A stretch of DNA of 11,690 nt from an uncultured bacterium (lineage in GTDB: Bacteria; Bacillota; Clostridia; Oscillospirales; Oscillospiraceae), in NCBI GenBank assembly GCA_905215425.1, contig CAJMQD010000009.1:1-11690 (forward strand), written 5' to 3'. Under the pieces are notes generated by a model. It did no database searches. It had not been told where the DNA came from and was given only the letters and a program-made list of their open reading frames with translations. Shown here one piece after another: positions 1-6,773 of this stretch; position 1 is the stretch's first letter; the number at the start of each line of letters is the position of its first letter. The translations under genes were made by a program, and so were the position numbers.

Positions 1-322
1 ACTTTGCTTCCGACTCCGGCTCGTCCGGGCCCTGTCCGCCGGAGACCACCACCGTCATGCCGGGGTGCTCCTCCAGATAGGCCAGCGCCGTATCCAGTCG
101 ATCCTGAAGCAGAATAGACGGCCCCCATGGCTTCACCTGACAGCCCAGGATCACCATAAGCTGCGGGTCACCCTTCACCTCGTCACGGGCTCCAGTGAGC
201 ACCGCGGCCAGCAGCCCGCCGAAACACAGACAGCCTGCCAGCACCAGGGCCAGCAGGGTCTTCAGCCAGACCTGTCCCCGTCTTCCTTTATAGCAGGACT
301 CCTTCGACTTGCGACAACTCAT
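1..322 (-). CDS. YdcF/DUF218-family membrane-anchored protein, C-terminus cut by window edge
   Basis: The start codon at 322-320 overlaps the stop of the ABC-F gene by four bases (ATGA). It is preceded by a strong GGAGG site inside the end of that gene, so the two are translationally coupled. The 107 visible residues begin with a basic stretch, then one hydrophobic segment at about residues 19-43, which suggests a signal anchor with the domain outside the cell. The DUF218 fold follows: a strand reading LMVILGC (55-61), an RLDTAL helix (75-80), and the VVVSGGQG strand-loop (91-98), with SEA at 104-106. The VLG, R..A, SGG and SEA blocks are typical of the YdcF/SanA/ElyC family. Family members are poorly characterised and some affect envelope or peptidoglycan metabolism; placement downstream of ddl-murF fits that, but the substrate is unknown. 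The protein continues beyond base 1. Confidence 0.85.
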   Translation of the reverse strand, partial: MSCRKSKESCYKGRRGQVWLKTLLALVLAGCLCFGGLLAAVLTGARDEVKGDPQLMVILGCQVKPWGPSILLQDRLDTALAYLEEHPGMTVVVSGGQGPDEPESEAK

Positions 323-2214
323 CCTTTGGCCTCCTCCAATTCGGCAGACAGCCGTTCCCAGGTCCCGTACAGCTTCAGGATCTCCTCCTCCAGGGCGTCC
401 CGCTGCTGGCATAGGTCCTGAAGCTTCAAATAGTCGGAGGACGCCTCCTGGATCTGCTGACCCAGATCGTACATCTCCTCCTCCGCCTTGGCCACCGCCC
501 GCTCAGCGGCAGCCACCTCCTTCTCCAGGTTCTTGGTGCCGCCGGGGCGTTTTGGCTTCTCTTTCTTGGGTTCAGCCGCCTTGGGCGGCTCCTTCTGTAC
601 GGTCTTCTGCCGCTGGCGGAAGGCCAGATACTGCTGATAAGTCCCCTTGAAGTCCACAATGCCGCCGTCCTCTATGGACCAGATCCGGGTGGCAAAGCGG
701 TCGATAAAGTACCGGTCGTGGGAGACGAACAGCAGGTTTCCGGTGTAGTCCTCCACCGCCTCCTCGATCCACTCCCGGCTCTGGATATCCAAATGGTTGG
801 TGGGCTCGTCCAAGATCAGCAGGTTGATTTTCTCGTCCATGAGCATACACAGCCGCAGACGGGACTGCTCGCCGCCGGACAGGGCGGATACGGGCTTGAA
901 TACGTCCTCTCCCTTGAACTTGAAGGCCGCCAGGCGGTTGCGGGCGCTCTGGGCGGTACAGTCCAAATCGTACAGCATGGTGTCCAAAAGGCTGCGCTCC
1001 GGGTGGTCGAAGTGGACATGCTGCGGCAGGTAGCCAACCTTTACAGTGGGCCCCAGCCGGAGCTTTCCGCTGTCCGGCTGCTCCTCCCCCAGGATGATCT
1101 TCACCAGGGTGGATTTTCCCGTGCCATTGTCGCCGATCAGGCCGATGCGCTCGCCGCCCTCCACCTCTAACGTGAGATTTTCAAACAGCTTTTTGTCCCC
1201 GAAGGACTTGGACAGACCTTTGATGGTCAGCACCTCGTCCCCCTTGAACTGCCGCTCGCCAAAACGCACTTCCATTTTTCGCTCCCGGCGGGGGCGGTCG
1301 GTGGTGCGCATGCGCTCAATGCGCTTTTCCATGGACTGGGCCCGCTTGAACACCTTGTCATTGCCCGAATAGGCCCAGATCCGCAGCTGATCCGCCGCCT
1401 TTTGAAGCTGGTCGATCTTGGCCTGCTCCTTCTCATACTGGCGCAGCTGCTCCTCGTACCGCTGCTCTTTCTCCACGGCGTAAAAGCTGTAATTGCCGCT
1501 GTAAAACTCCGCCCGGCCGTCCTTGATCTCGATGATGCGGTCCACCACGGAGTCCAGAAAGTACCGGTCGTGGGACACGGTAAGCACCGTGCCCTTGAAC
1601 TTCTCCAGATACTCCTCCAGCCATTGGGTCGCCCGCAGATCCAGATGGTTGGTGGGCTCGTCCAGCAGCAGAATATCCGTGTTCTCCAGGATCAGGCGGC
1701 CCAGGTTCACCCGGGTCTTCTCTCCGCCGGACAGCTGGTCGAACAGCTGCTGCCGCATGGCGGCAGAGATGGATAAGCCGTTGCACACCTTATTTTTGTT
1801 GGTGTCCTGCTCATAACCGCCGCCAGCCTCAAAGGCGGCGGACAGCTTGTCGTACCGGGCCATCAGGGACTTGTCCCCGCCGTCTCCCATCTGTTGGGCC
1901 AGACGGTCCAGTTCCTCCTCCATCTCGCGGAGTGGGGCAAAGGCCGTATCCAGCACATCCTCCACCGTATATCCGGCGGGATAGACCGGGATCTGGGAGA
2001 TCAGCCCCATGCGTTTGCCCGGGGCAATCACCACCTCTCCCTCATCCTGGTCCAGTTCCCCGGTGAGGATCTTCAGCAGGGTGGTCTTGCCGCAGCCGTT
2101 AGGTCCAAGCAGGCCCACCCGTTCCCCCGTATCCACCTGAAACGTGAGCCCGTTGAGTATTCTATTGCCAACCTCAAATTCCTTAACCAGATTGGATACG
2201 GAAATATCGATCAT
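319..2214 (-). CDS. ABC-F family ATPase (ribosome-associated, two nucleotide-binding domains)
   Basis: The 631-residue protein has two ABC domains and no membrane segments, the hallmark of ABC-F translation factors. Domain 1 has Walker A GPNGCGKTT (37-45), signature LSGGE (161-165), Walker B ILLLDE (181-186) with the following PTNHLD, and an H-loop SHD (214-216). A charged helical linker (about 245-325) corresponds to the P-site tRNA-interaction arm. Domain 2 has GDNGTGKST (361-369), LSGGE (445-449), LLILDE (465-470) and SHD (498-500). A lysine/proline-rich stretch (about 540-560) leads to a C-terminal coiled coil (about 560-631) like that of Uup/YdiF. Both catalytic glutamates are present, so both sites should hydrolyse ATP. 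Known ABC-F proteins bind the ribosomal E site and rescue stalled translation or protect against antibiotics; which subgroup this belongs to cannot be settled by eye. It starts 28 bases after murF with an AGAGGAAG ribosome site and overlaps the downstream YdcF gene by four bases. Confidence 0.93.
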   Translation of the reverse strand: MIDISVSNLVKEFEVGNRILNGLTFQVDTGERVGLLGPNGCGKTTLLKILTGELDQDEGEVVIAPGKRMGLISQIPVYPAGYTVEDVLDTAFAPLREMEEELDRLAQQMGDGGDKSLMARYDKLSAAFEAGGGYEQDTNKNKVCNGLSISAAMRQQLFDQLSGGEKTRVNLGRLILENTDILLLDEPTNHLDLRATQWLEEYLEKFKGTVLTVSHDRYFLDSVVDRIIEIKDGRAEFYSGNYSFYAVEKEQRYEEQLRQYEKEQAKIDQLQKAADQLRIWAYSGNDKVFKRAQSMEKRIERMRTTDRPRRERKMEVRFGERQFKGDEVLTIKGLSKSFGDKKLFENLTLEVEGGERIGLIGDNGTGKSTLVKIILGEEQPDSGKLRLGPTVKVGYLPQHVHFDHPERSLLDTMLYDLDCTAQSARNRLAAFKFKGEDVFKPVSALSGGEQSRLRLCMLMDEKINLLILDEPTNHLDIQSREWIEEAVEDYTGNLLFVSHDRYFIDRFATRIWSIEDGGIVDFKGTYQQYLAFRQRQKTVQKEPPKAAEPKKEKPKRPGGTKNLEKEVAAAERAVAKAEEEMYDLGQQIQEASSDYLKLQDLCQQRDALEEEILKLYGTWERLSAELEEAKG

Positions 2215-2242
2215 AGCTTCCTCTTTCTCTCTTCCTGCGGCT

Positions 2243-3634
2243 TTATGGGTCCATGGTGATGGACCGGAGATAAGCCGTCAGTTCTTCCATTTTCATGCCG
2301 CGAGATGCCTTCAGCAGCACAGCGCTGTCCGGACGCATCAGCTGGGCCAGGATGGGCTTTGCCTCCTCCTTGTCCTTGCAGCAGTATACCGCCGGCACAC
2401 CGGATTGTTTGGCGCCCTCCGCAATATGGACGGCCAGCTCTCCGACTGCCACCAGGCAATCGATCCCCGCCTTGCCCAGACATTCGCCCACACCGGCGTG
2501 CAGTGCAGGGGCAAAGGGCCCCAATTCCAGCATGTCCCCCAGCACCGCCATCTTCCACTTTGCGGGACTATCCGCCAGCACGCTGATCGCCGCTCGCATA
2601 GACTGCGGATTGGCGTTATAGGTGTCGTCCAGAATCGTGATGTTCTCCCCACGCTGCACCAGATTCATTCGCATCCGGGTGGGCACAAAGCGCCGCAGGC
2701 CAGCCTCGATCTCCTCCGGAGTCAGGCCGAAGTGCTCCCCCACCGCCGCAGCGATGAGCGAGGGATAGATCATATGCTCCCCCAGGGCAGGGATTTCTAC
2801 CTCCCGGTCCATATTGGGGGTGATCATTCTGCAGTTGATATGGCTGAGCTTATCCCCGCCGCAGGGAATGGCCCGATAGTCCATCCCCTCACCCTTACCG
2901 CAGAACACAGTGGGCACAGAAGTCTTGCCCCGCAGGGTGGACAGCCACTCGTCGTCTCCGTTCAGAATCAGCAGACCGTTTTCCTTTACATGGGGCAGCA
3001 GCTCGCACTTGGCCTTGAAAATGTTCTCCCGGCTGCCCAGACGTTCAATATGGGCATCGCCGATATTAGTGATGATGCCCACATCAGGCTGAACCAGACC
3101 GGCCAGATAATCGATCTCCCCCGGCTTATCCATCCCCATCTCCAGAACGCAGATCTCTGCGGTGGGGTCCAGACGGAGAATGGTCATGGGCATTCCAACG
3201 TTGTTGTTGAAGTTGCCCTCGGTTTTAAGGACCTTATACTTGGTAGACAGCACCGCCGCGATCATATCCTTGGTGGTAGTCTTGCCTACGCTGCCTGTCA
3301 CGCCTACGACCGGGATCCGGAAACGCCCCTTATACCAGGCAGCCAGATCACCCAAGGCCCGCTCGGTATTCCCGACCTTGATGTAGAACTTGCCGGGGAT
3401 ATAGCTGTCCCGGCTGCGCGCCGTCAGACAGCCCGCCGCCCCGTCCTCCAAAGCCTGGTTCAGATAAGCATGGCCGTCAAAGCGTTCCCCCACCAGGGGA
3501 ATGAACAGCGCCCCGGGATGGATCGTCCGGCTGTCGGTCTCCACGCGATAAATGGGCGTATCCATCGGCACATCCTGGGTCAACAGGGTACCGTGTACCG
3601 CCTCCAATAACTCACGCAGAAGAATGGTTTCCAT
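2243..3634 (-). CDS. murF: UDP-N-acetylmuramoyl-tripeptide--D-alanyl-D-alanine ligase
   Basis: MurF is the last cytoplasmic ligase of peptidoglycan precursor synthesis: it joins D-Ala-D-Ala to UDP-MurNAc-tripeptide using ATP. The 463-residue protein has the three Mur-ligase domains. The N-terminal UDP-binding part carries VETDSR (31-36) and the GALFIPLVGERFDGH block (41-55). The central ATPase has the P-loop TGSVGKTTTK (113-122), TEGNFNNNVGMP (138-149), EMGMDKPGEI (165-174) and TNIGDAHIERLGS (189-201), then NGDDEW (225-230). The C-terminal domain has DDTYNANPQSM (336-346) and GDMLELG (366-372), with KASRGMKMEEL near the end. These are MurF-specific and distinguish it from MurE or MurC. The start lies three bases after the ddl stop, with an AAGGAG site within the end of ddl, so the two are co-translated and supply consecutive steps. 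Length is normal and no lesion is visible. Confidence 0.97.
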   Translation of the reverse strand: METILLRELLEAVHGTLLTQDVPMDTPIYRVETDSRTIHPGALFIPLVGERFDGHAYLNQALEDGAAGCLTARSRDSYIPGKFYIKVGNTERALGDLAAWYKGRFRIPVVGVTGSVGKTTTKDMIAAVLSTKYKVLKTEGNFNNNVGMPMTILRLDPTAEICVLEMGMDKPGEIDYLAGLVQPDVGIITNIGDAHIERLGSRENIFKAKCELLPHVKENGLLILNGDDEWLSTLRGKTSVPTVFCGKGEGMDYRAIPCGGDKLSHINCRMITPNMDREVEIPALGEHMIYPSLIAAAVGEHFGLTPEEIEAGLRRFVPTRMRMNLVQRGENITILDDTYNANPQSMRAAISVLADSPAKWKMAVLGDMLELGPFAPALHAGVGECLGKAGIDCLVAVGELAVHIAEGAKQSGVPAVYCCKDKEEAKPILAQLMRPDSAVLLKASRGMKMEELTAYLRSITMDP

Positions 3635-3637
3635 CGC

Positions 3638-4690
3638 TTACAGCTCCTTGTTTCTCAATTCCAGTGAGGAACGGATGATCGTCTCACACAGGGTACCGTA
3701 GTCCATGCCTACGGCTGCCGCCTCCTGAGGCACCAGAGAGGTGGGCGTCATGCCGGGCAGCGTGTTGATTTCCAAAAAGTAAGGGGTCCCGTCCTCTGTG
3801 ACAATGAAGTCTGCCCGCGCGTAGACAGACAGGCCCACCGTCTCGAACACAGCAACAGCGGCCTTGCCGATGCGCTCCTCCCACTCCGCAGGAATGGGGG
3901 CGGGACAGACTTCCAGCGCCGCACCGGGCTGATACTTGTTCTCGTAGTCGTAGAAGCCCTCCTTGGGGGTGATCTCAATGGAGGGCAGCGGCTTGCCATT
4001 CAGCACGGCCACCTGGATCTCGCGGCCCTTGATGTACTGCTCGATGACCACACGGCCGCCCAGCTTTACGCTCTCCTCCAGGGCATGGCGCAGCTCCGCC
4101 TTATCGTTGGCGATAAAAACGCCAATGGAGGATCCGCTGTCCACAGGTTTGATTACGGCAGGCAGAGAAACCTCCTCGACCAGGCCGTCCAGTTGCTCCT
4201 CTGTCAGGTCTACCCGCATCCACCGGGGGGTAACCACCTTGTCGGCCACCAGCCGCTTGGTCAAGTCCTTGTCCATGGCGATGGCGGAGGACAGATAGCC
4301 GGAACCGGTATAGGGCACGCCCAGCAGATCCAACGCCGCCTGGATGCGGCCGTCTTCGCCGCAGGCTCCATGCAGGCCCAGATAGACCACGTCCGCCTTC
4401 TTGCAAAGATCCAGCACGCCGGGTCCAATGGCGGAGGCATCCTTCCATTTCCGGCTGGCCCGAACCTGCTCCAGATCGGGAGCCTGCCGGCTCACCTTCT
4501 TAAAGGAATCGGGGATCGGTGCGTTGAACAGCTCCTCCGGTTCGCCTTTATGATCCTCCAGGCCAAAAAACAAATCCACCAGCGCCACCTGATGGCCCCG
4601 GTCCCGCAGGGCCTGACAGACCATGGACCCAGAAGACAGGGACACATTGCGCTCCGGGCTGAGCCCGCCGGCCAAAACAACGATCTTCAT
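3638..4690 (-). CDS. ddl: D-alanine--D-alanine ligase
   Basis: Ddl joins two D-alanines using ATP, making the dipeptide used by MurF immediately downstream. Starting at ATG 4690 it has 350 residues. The ATP-grasp fold is clear: GGLSPERNVSLSSG (8-21), HGACGEDGRIQ (107-117), the glycine-rich PVDSGSSIGV (182-191), and the Mg-binding EINTLPGMTPTS (307-318). The omega-loop block FYDYENKY (246-253) keeps the tyrosine typical of true D-Ala-D-Ala ligases; the D-lactate or D-serine ligases of vancomycin resistance differ here. The first block has SPERNVS where most Ddl proteins have S.EH.VS, a mild divergence. An upstream in-frame GTG at 4699 would add three residues, but then the GAGG site at 4699-4702 would run into the start codon; from ATG 4690 it sits at a normal distance of eight bases, so the ATG is preferred. 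A promoter is present about 55-80 bases upstream. Confidence 0.95.
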   Translation of the reverse strand: MKIVVLAGGLSPERNVSLSSGSMVCQALRDRGHQVALVDLFFGLEDHKGEPEELFNAPIPDSFKKVSRQAPDLEQVRASRKWKDASAIGPGVLDLCKKADVVYLGLHGACGEDGRIQAALDLLGVPYTGSGYLSSAIAMDKDLTKRLVADKVVTPRWMRVDLTEEQLDGLVEEVSLPAVIKPVDSGSSIGVFIANDKAELRHALEESVKLGGRVVIEQYIKGREIQVAVLNGKPLPSIEITPKEGFYDYENKYQPGAALEVCPAPIPAEWEERIGKAAVAVFETVGLSVYARADFIVTEDGTPYFLEINTLPGMTPTSLVPQEAAAVGMDYGTLCETIIRSSLELRNKEL

Positions 4691-4742
4691 ATACAACACC
4701 TCGTTTAAGTGATACCTATGACATTTTATACACTAGTGGTAT

Positions 4743-4771
4743 ATTTTAGCACATCTGAGCAGAATACTCAA
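4743..4771 (-). promoter_or_regulatory. Sigma-A type promoter of the ddl-murF-ABC-F-YdcF operon
   Basis: On the minus strand TTGAGT (4771-4766) is followed after exactly 17 bases by TAAAAT (4748-4743). TGC precedes the -10 box, an extended -10 element. Transcription would start near 4736, giving a leader of about 45 bases before the ddl ATG. The leader has no obvious room for a riboswitch or attenuator. Confidence 0.75.
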
Positions 4772-4803
4772 GATTAACCGCAGCTTTTCCCCCTATGAAA
4801 CGC

Positions 4804-4839
4804 AAAAAGCTGCTCCGAACCAAGGTCCGGAGCAGCTTT
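4804..4839 (-). terminator. Rho-independent terminator after upp
   Basis: A perfect 12-bp inverted repeat (arms 4806-4817 and 4828-4839, loop of 10 bases) lies 20 bases beyond the upp stop codon. Read on the minus strand it ends in a run of five T. It separates the tsaE-tsaB-upp unit from the ddl promoter. The arm on the other side ends in TTTG, so termination in the plus direction would be weak. Confidence 0.85.
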
Positions 4840-4841
4840 GC

Positions 4842-4859
4842 AGTATACTGCAGTATACT
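4842..4859. repeat. 18-bp perfect palindrome next to the upp stop codon
   Basis: Positions 4842-4859 read AGTATACTGCAGTATACT and are identical on both strands. The stretch also consists of two tandem copies of a CAGTATACT unit (4841-4849 and 4851-4859). It begins one base beyond the upp stop and lies just before the terminator hairpin. In RNA it could form a 7-bp stem with a UGCA loop. It may be a protein-binding operator, an RNA 3'-end structure, or chance; nothing in the sequence decides this. Confidence 0.6.
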
Positions 4860-4860
4860 T

Positions 4861-5502
4861 TTACTTTGTGCCGAAGATACGGTCGCCGGCATCGCCCAGA
4901 CCGGGGACGATATAGCCATGCTCGTTCAGATGGCTGTCCACAGCGCCTACATAGATATCTACATCGGGGTGCTTCTCCTGAATGCAGTTGATGCCCTCGG
5001 GAGCGGCTACCAGCACCATCAGTTTGATGTTCTTACAGCCCCGCTTCTTCATCTCTGCAATGGCGGCGTCCGCGCTGCCGCCGGTGGCCAGCATGGGGTC
5101 CACGATCATAATGTCGCGCTCGGCGATATCCTTGGGCATCTTGCAGAAATAGACGTGGGGCTCCAGAGTTTCCTCGTCCCGGAACATACCGATGTGACCC
5201 ACACGGGCGGAGGGAATCATCCGCAGCACACCGTCCACCAGGCCCAGGCCGGCCCGCAGAATGGGGACAACGGCGATCTTCTTGCCGGCCAAGGTGGGCA
5301 TCTCAGCCGTGCAGATAGGGGTCTCCACTGTTTTGGTTGTCATGGGGAGATCCCGGGTGGCTTCATAAGTAATCAGCATCCCGATCTCAGACACCAGCTC
5401 CCGGAAATCCTTAACGCTGGTGTTCTTATCCCGCATAATGGTCAGCTTGTGGGCCACCAGAGGGTGATCCATCACATGGACCTTACCATTGTTCTTATAC
5501 AT
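4861..5502 (-). CDS. upp: Uracil phosphoribosyltransferase
   Basis: Upp makes UMP from uracil and PRPP in pyrimidine salvage. The start at ATG 5502 gives 213 residues, the usual length, and the N-terminus [16 protein letters not shown] (6-21) lines up with known Upp proteins such as B. subtilis GKVYVFDHPL. A longer in-frame reading to 5658 would add residues that belong to the opposite reading of tsaB and is rejected. Motifs: the [13 protein letters not shown] block (79-91), the PRPP-binding loop [11 protein letters not shown] (134-144), and the C-terminal uracil site [13 protein letters not shown] (196-208). An AAGGGG ribosome site precedes the start by nine bases. The gene overlaps the end of tsaB by eight bases, so it is read from the same transcript, and it is followed by a clear terminator. 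Confidence 0.96.
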   Translation of the reverse strand: MYKNNGKVHVMDHPLVAHKLTIMRDKNTSVKDFRELVSEIGMLITYEATRDLPMTTKTVETPICTAEMPTLAGKKIAVVPILRAGLGLVDGVLRMIPSARVGHIGMFRDEETLEPHVYFCKMPKDIAERDIMIVDPMLATGGSADAAIAEMKKRGCKNIKLMVLVAAPEGINCIQEKHPDVDIYVGAVDSHLNEHGYIVPGLGDAGDRIFGTK

Positions 5503-6235
5503 TTTGTTTGTCCCCTTCCAAAATATTAGATGCGCTCTGTTCTCTTGCCAGCCGCTCCCGCTCCGCCTGCGACAGGCGGTGATAGACGGGAACCAGCTCG
5601 CCTCCCTTGACCAGCCCGCCCTGTTGGGCCAGGCGTTCCGCTGCCATGGCCACCCCAACCGCCGACTGCATCCGCAGGTGACTGGGGGCCAATTCCAGAT
5701 CCGGGAGTTCCTCTAACAGAGCATTATAGCACAGGCAAGCCCCATCTCCAACGACTATTTTTCGATTTGTATAACTTTTTAGTTCCTCGCCCAACTGGAC
5801 CAGCGAGATGGCCCGATCCTGGCACAGCCGCTCCAGCTGTCCGTTTTTCGCCAAGAACAGGGCATTGTATACCTGCTTGCGCCGGGCATCCATCGCGCAG
5901 ACAATGACCGCCCCCTCCATGTGGGCCAGGGGCCAGGCCATGGACTCCAGCGTGGAGCAGGGCGCGCAGTCCTTGTCCTCCACCCAGGCAAGGCCCTTGG
6001 CGGCGGCTACCCCGATGCGCAGCCCGGTAAAGGACCCCGGACCCGCCGCCACCGCGACCACATCCACTTCCGGCAGCGTGTGTCCGCTGTTGACCAGCAT
6101 ACTGTCCACCATGGGCAGCAGCGTGCGGCTGTGGGTCAGGCCGCTGTTCTGTCCGTTCTGGGCCAAAATGGCACCGTCCTCCCACAGCGCTGCGGAACAG
6201 GCCGTGGCGGAGGACTCAATGGCTAATATCTTCAT
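5495..6235 (-). CDS. tsaB: tRNA N6-threonylcarbamoyladenosine biosynthesis protein TsaB
   Basis: TsaB is the inactive ASKHA-fold partner of TsaD and, with TsaE, is needed for the t6A modification at position 37 of ANN-decoding tRNAs. The 246-residue protein starts MKILAIESS, as family members do. It has [14 protein letters not shown] (34-47), the strongly conserved [11 protein letters not shown] (65-75), and [15 protein letters not shown] in the middle. The C-terminal [11 protein letters not shown] block resembles the P.Y.R..QAE ending common in this family. The start ATG overlaps the tsaE stop by four bases (ATGA), and an AAGGGG site lies eight bases upstream. The usual neighbours rimI and tsaD do not follow; upp comes next instead. 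Confidence 0.95.
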   Translation of the reverse strand: MKILAIESSATACSAALWEDGAILAQNGQNSGLTHSRTLLPMVDSMLVNSGHTLPEVDVVAVAAGPGSFTGLRIGVAAAKGLAWVEDKDCAPCSTLESMAWPLAHMEGAVIVCAMDARRKQVYNALFLAKNGQLERLCQDRAISLVQLGEELKSYTNRKIVVGDGACLCYNALLEELPDLELAPSHLRMQSAVGVAMAAERLAQQGGLVKGGELVPVYHRLSQAERERLAREQSASNILEGDKQNV

Positions 6236-6657
6236 AGGTCTATCCCCTTAATCTCAATCATTCGCTGGTCCTCCCGATCCCCTCTTCGAATCTCTACCCG
6301 GATACAGGGCTCCTCCAGAGCTCCCTCAGCGTTTTCGCTCCACTCTACTGCACAGACACCGCCCCGGGTCAGATAATCCTCCCAGCCGATGTCAAACAGT
6401 TCCTCCTCGCCGCCTAACCGGTATAGGTCAAAATGGAACAGGGGCAGCCACCCTCCTTCATATTCGTTTACAATATTGAACGTCGGGCTGGTCACCCGTT
6501 CGGTCACGCCCAGTCCCCGGGCCAAGCCCCGGGTAAAGGCCGTCTTTCCCGCCCCCAGGTCGCCGGTATAGGCCACCAGCGAACCGGGCGTCAGCTTTTC
6601 ACCCAGCCGCCTGCCCAGCGCTTCGGTCTCTTCCTCGCTCCGTGTCAGAAATTCCAT
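6232..6657 (-). CDS. tsaE: tRNA threonylcarbamoyladenosine biosynthesis ATPase TsaE
   Basis: TsaE is the small P-loop ATPase that works with TsaB and TsaD in t6A synthesis. The 141-residue protein has Walker A GDLGAGKT (32-39), the [12 protein letters not shown] block (55-66), HFDLYRL (75-81), and the EWSE motif (105-108) that sits where Walker B function is expected. Length and motif order match the family. It is the first gene of its transcript, with an extended -10 promoter just upstream and a GAGGCGG-like ribosome site. It overlaps tsaB by four bases. Confidence 0.96.
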   Translation of the reverse strand: MEFLTRSEEETEALGRRLGEKLTPGSLVAYTGDLGAGKTAFTRGLARGLGVTERVTSPTFNIVNEYEGGWLPLFHFDLYRLGGEEELFDIGWEDYLTRGGVCAVEWSENAEGALEEPCIRVEIRRGDREDQRMIEIKGIDL

Positions 6658-6693
6658 GGTTCGTTCCGCCTCAGTTTAAAAAGTATTCATTAA

Positions 6694-6702
6694 ATTATAA
6701 CA
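6694..6702 (-). promoter_or_regulatory. Extended -10 promoter of tsaE-tsaB-upp
   Basis: On the minus strand a perfect TATAAT (6699-6694) is preceded directly by TGT (6702-6700), the extended -10 consensus. No good -35 hexamer is seen at 16-18 bases upstream, which is common for extended -10 promoters. The start of transcription would be near 6688, about 30 bases before the tsaE ATG. Confidence 0.65.
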
Positions 6703-6711
6703 CACTTATAG

Positions 6712-6740
6712 TTTACGATTCTACACAAAAGTGGTAAAAT
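6712..6740 (+). promoter_or_regulatory. Promoter of the SEDS-family gene
   Basis: TTTACG (6712-6717) is followed after 17 bases by TAAAAT (6735-6740), with TGG directly before it as an extended -10 element. It faces away from the tsaE promoter: the two -10 boxes are about 35 bases apart, so the two promoters share one short AT-rich regulatory interval (6658-6773). Confidence 0.7.
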
Positions 6741-6773
6741 ACAAAGGAAATTTTCTTAAACCGAGGTGACGTC

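Noticed and set aside
319..2214. ABC-F gene as a dedicated antibiotic-resistance determinant
   Set aside because: No extended resistance-type linker loop is evident, and the C-terminal coiled coil resembles the housekeeping Uup/YdiF type. Composition matches its neighbours, so there is no sign of recent transfer. Subgroup remains open.
2144..3610. A 488-codon plus-strand open frame opposite murF
   Set aside because: It is antisense to a full-length murF with all family motifs; its own product shows no recognisable motif and is a codon-bias shadow.
3638..4690. Ddl as a vancomycin-resistance D-Ala-D-Lac or D-Ala-D-Ser ligase
   Set aside because: The omega-loop block FYDYENKY keeps the tyrosine typical of D-Ala-D-Ala ligases, and no vanH, vanX or vanT-like gene is nearby.
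4691..4860. Riboswitch or T-box leader upstream of ddl
   Set aside because: The leader from the predicted start site is only about 45 bases and has no T-box or riboswitch-like structure; the rest of the gap is the promoter, the upp terminator and the palindrome.
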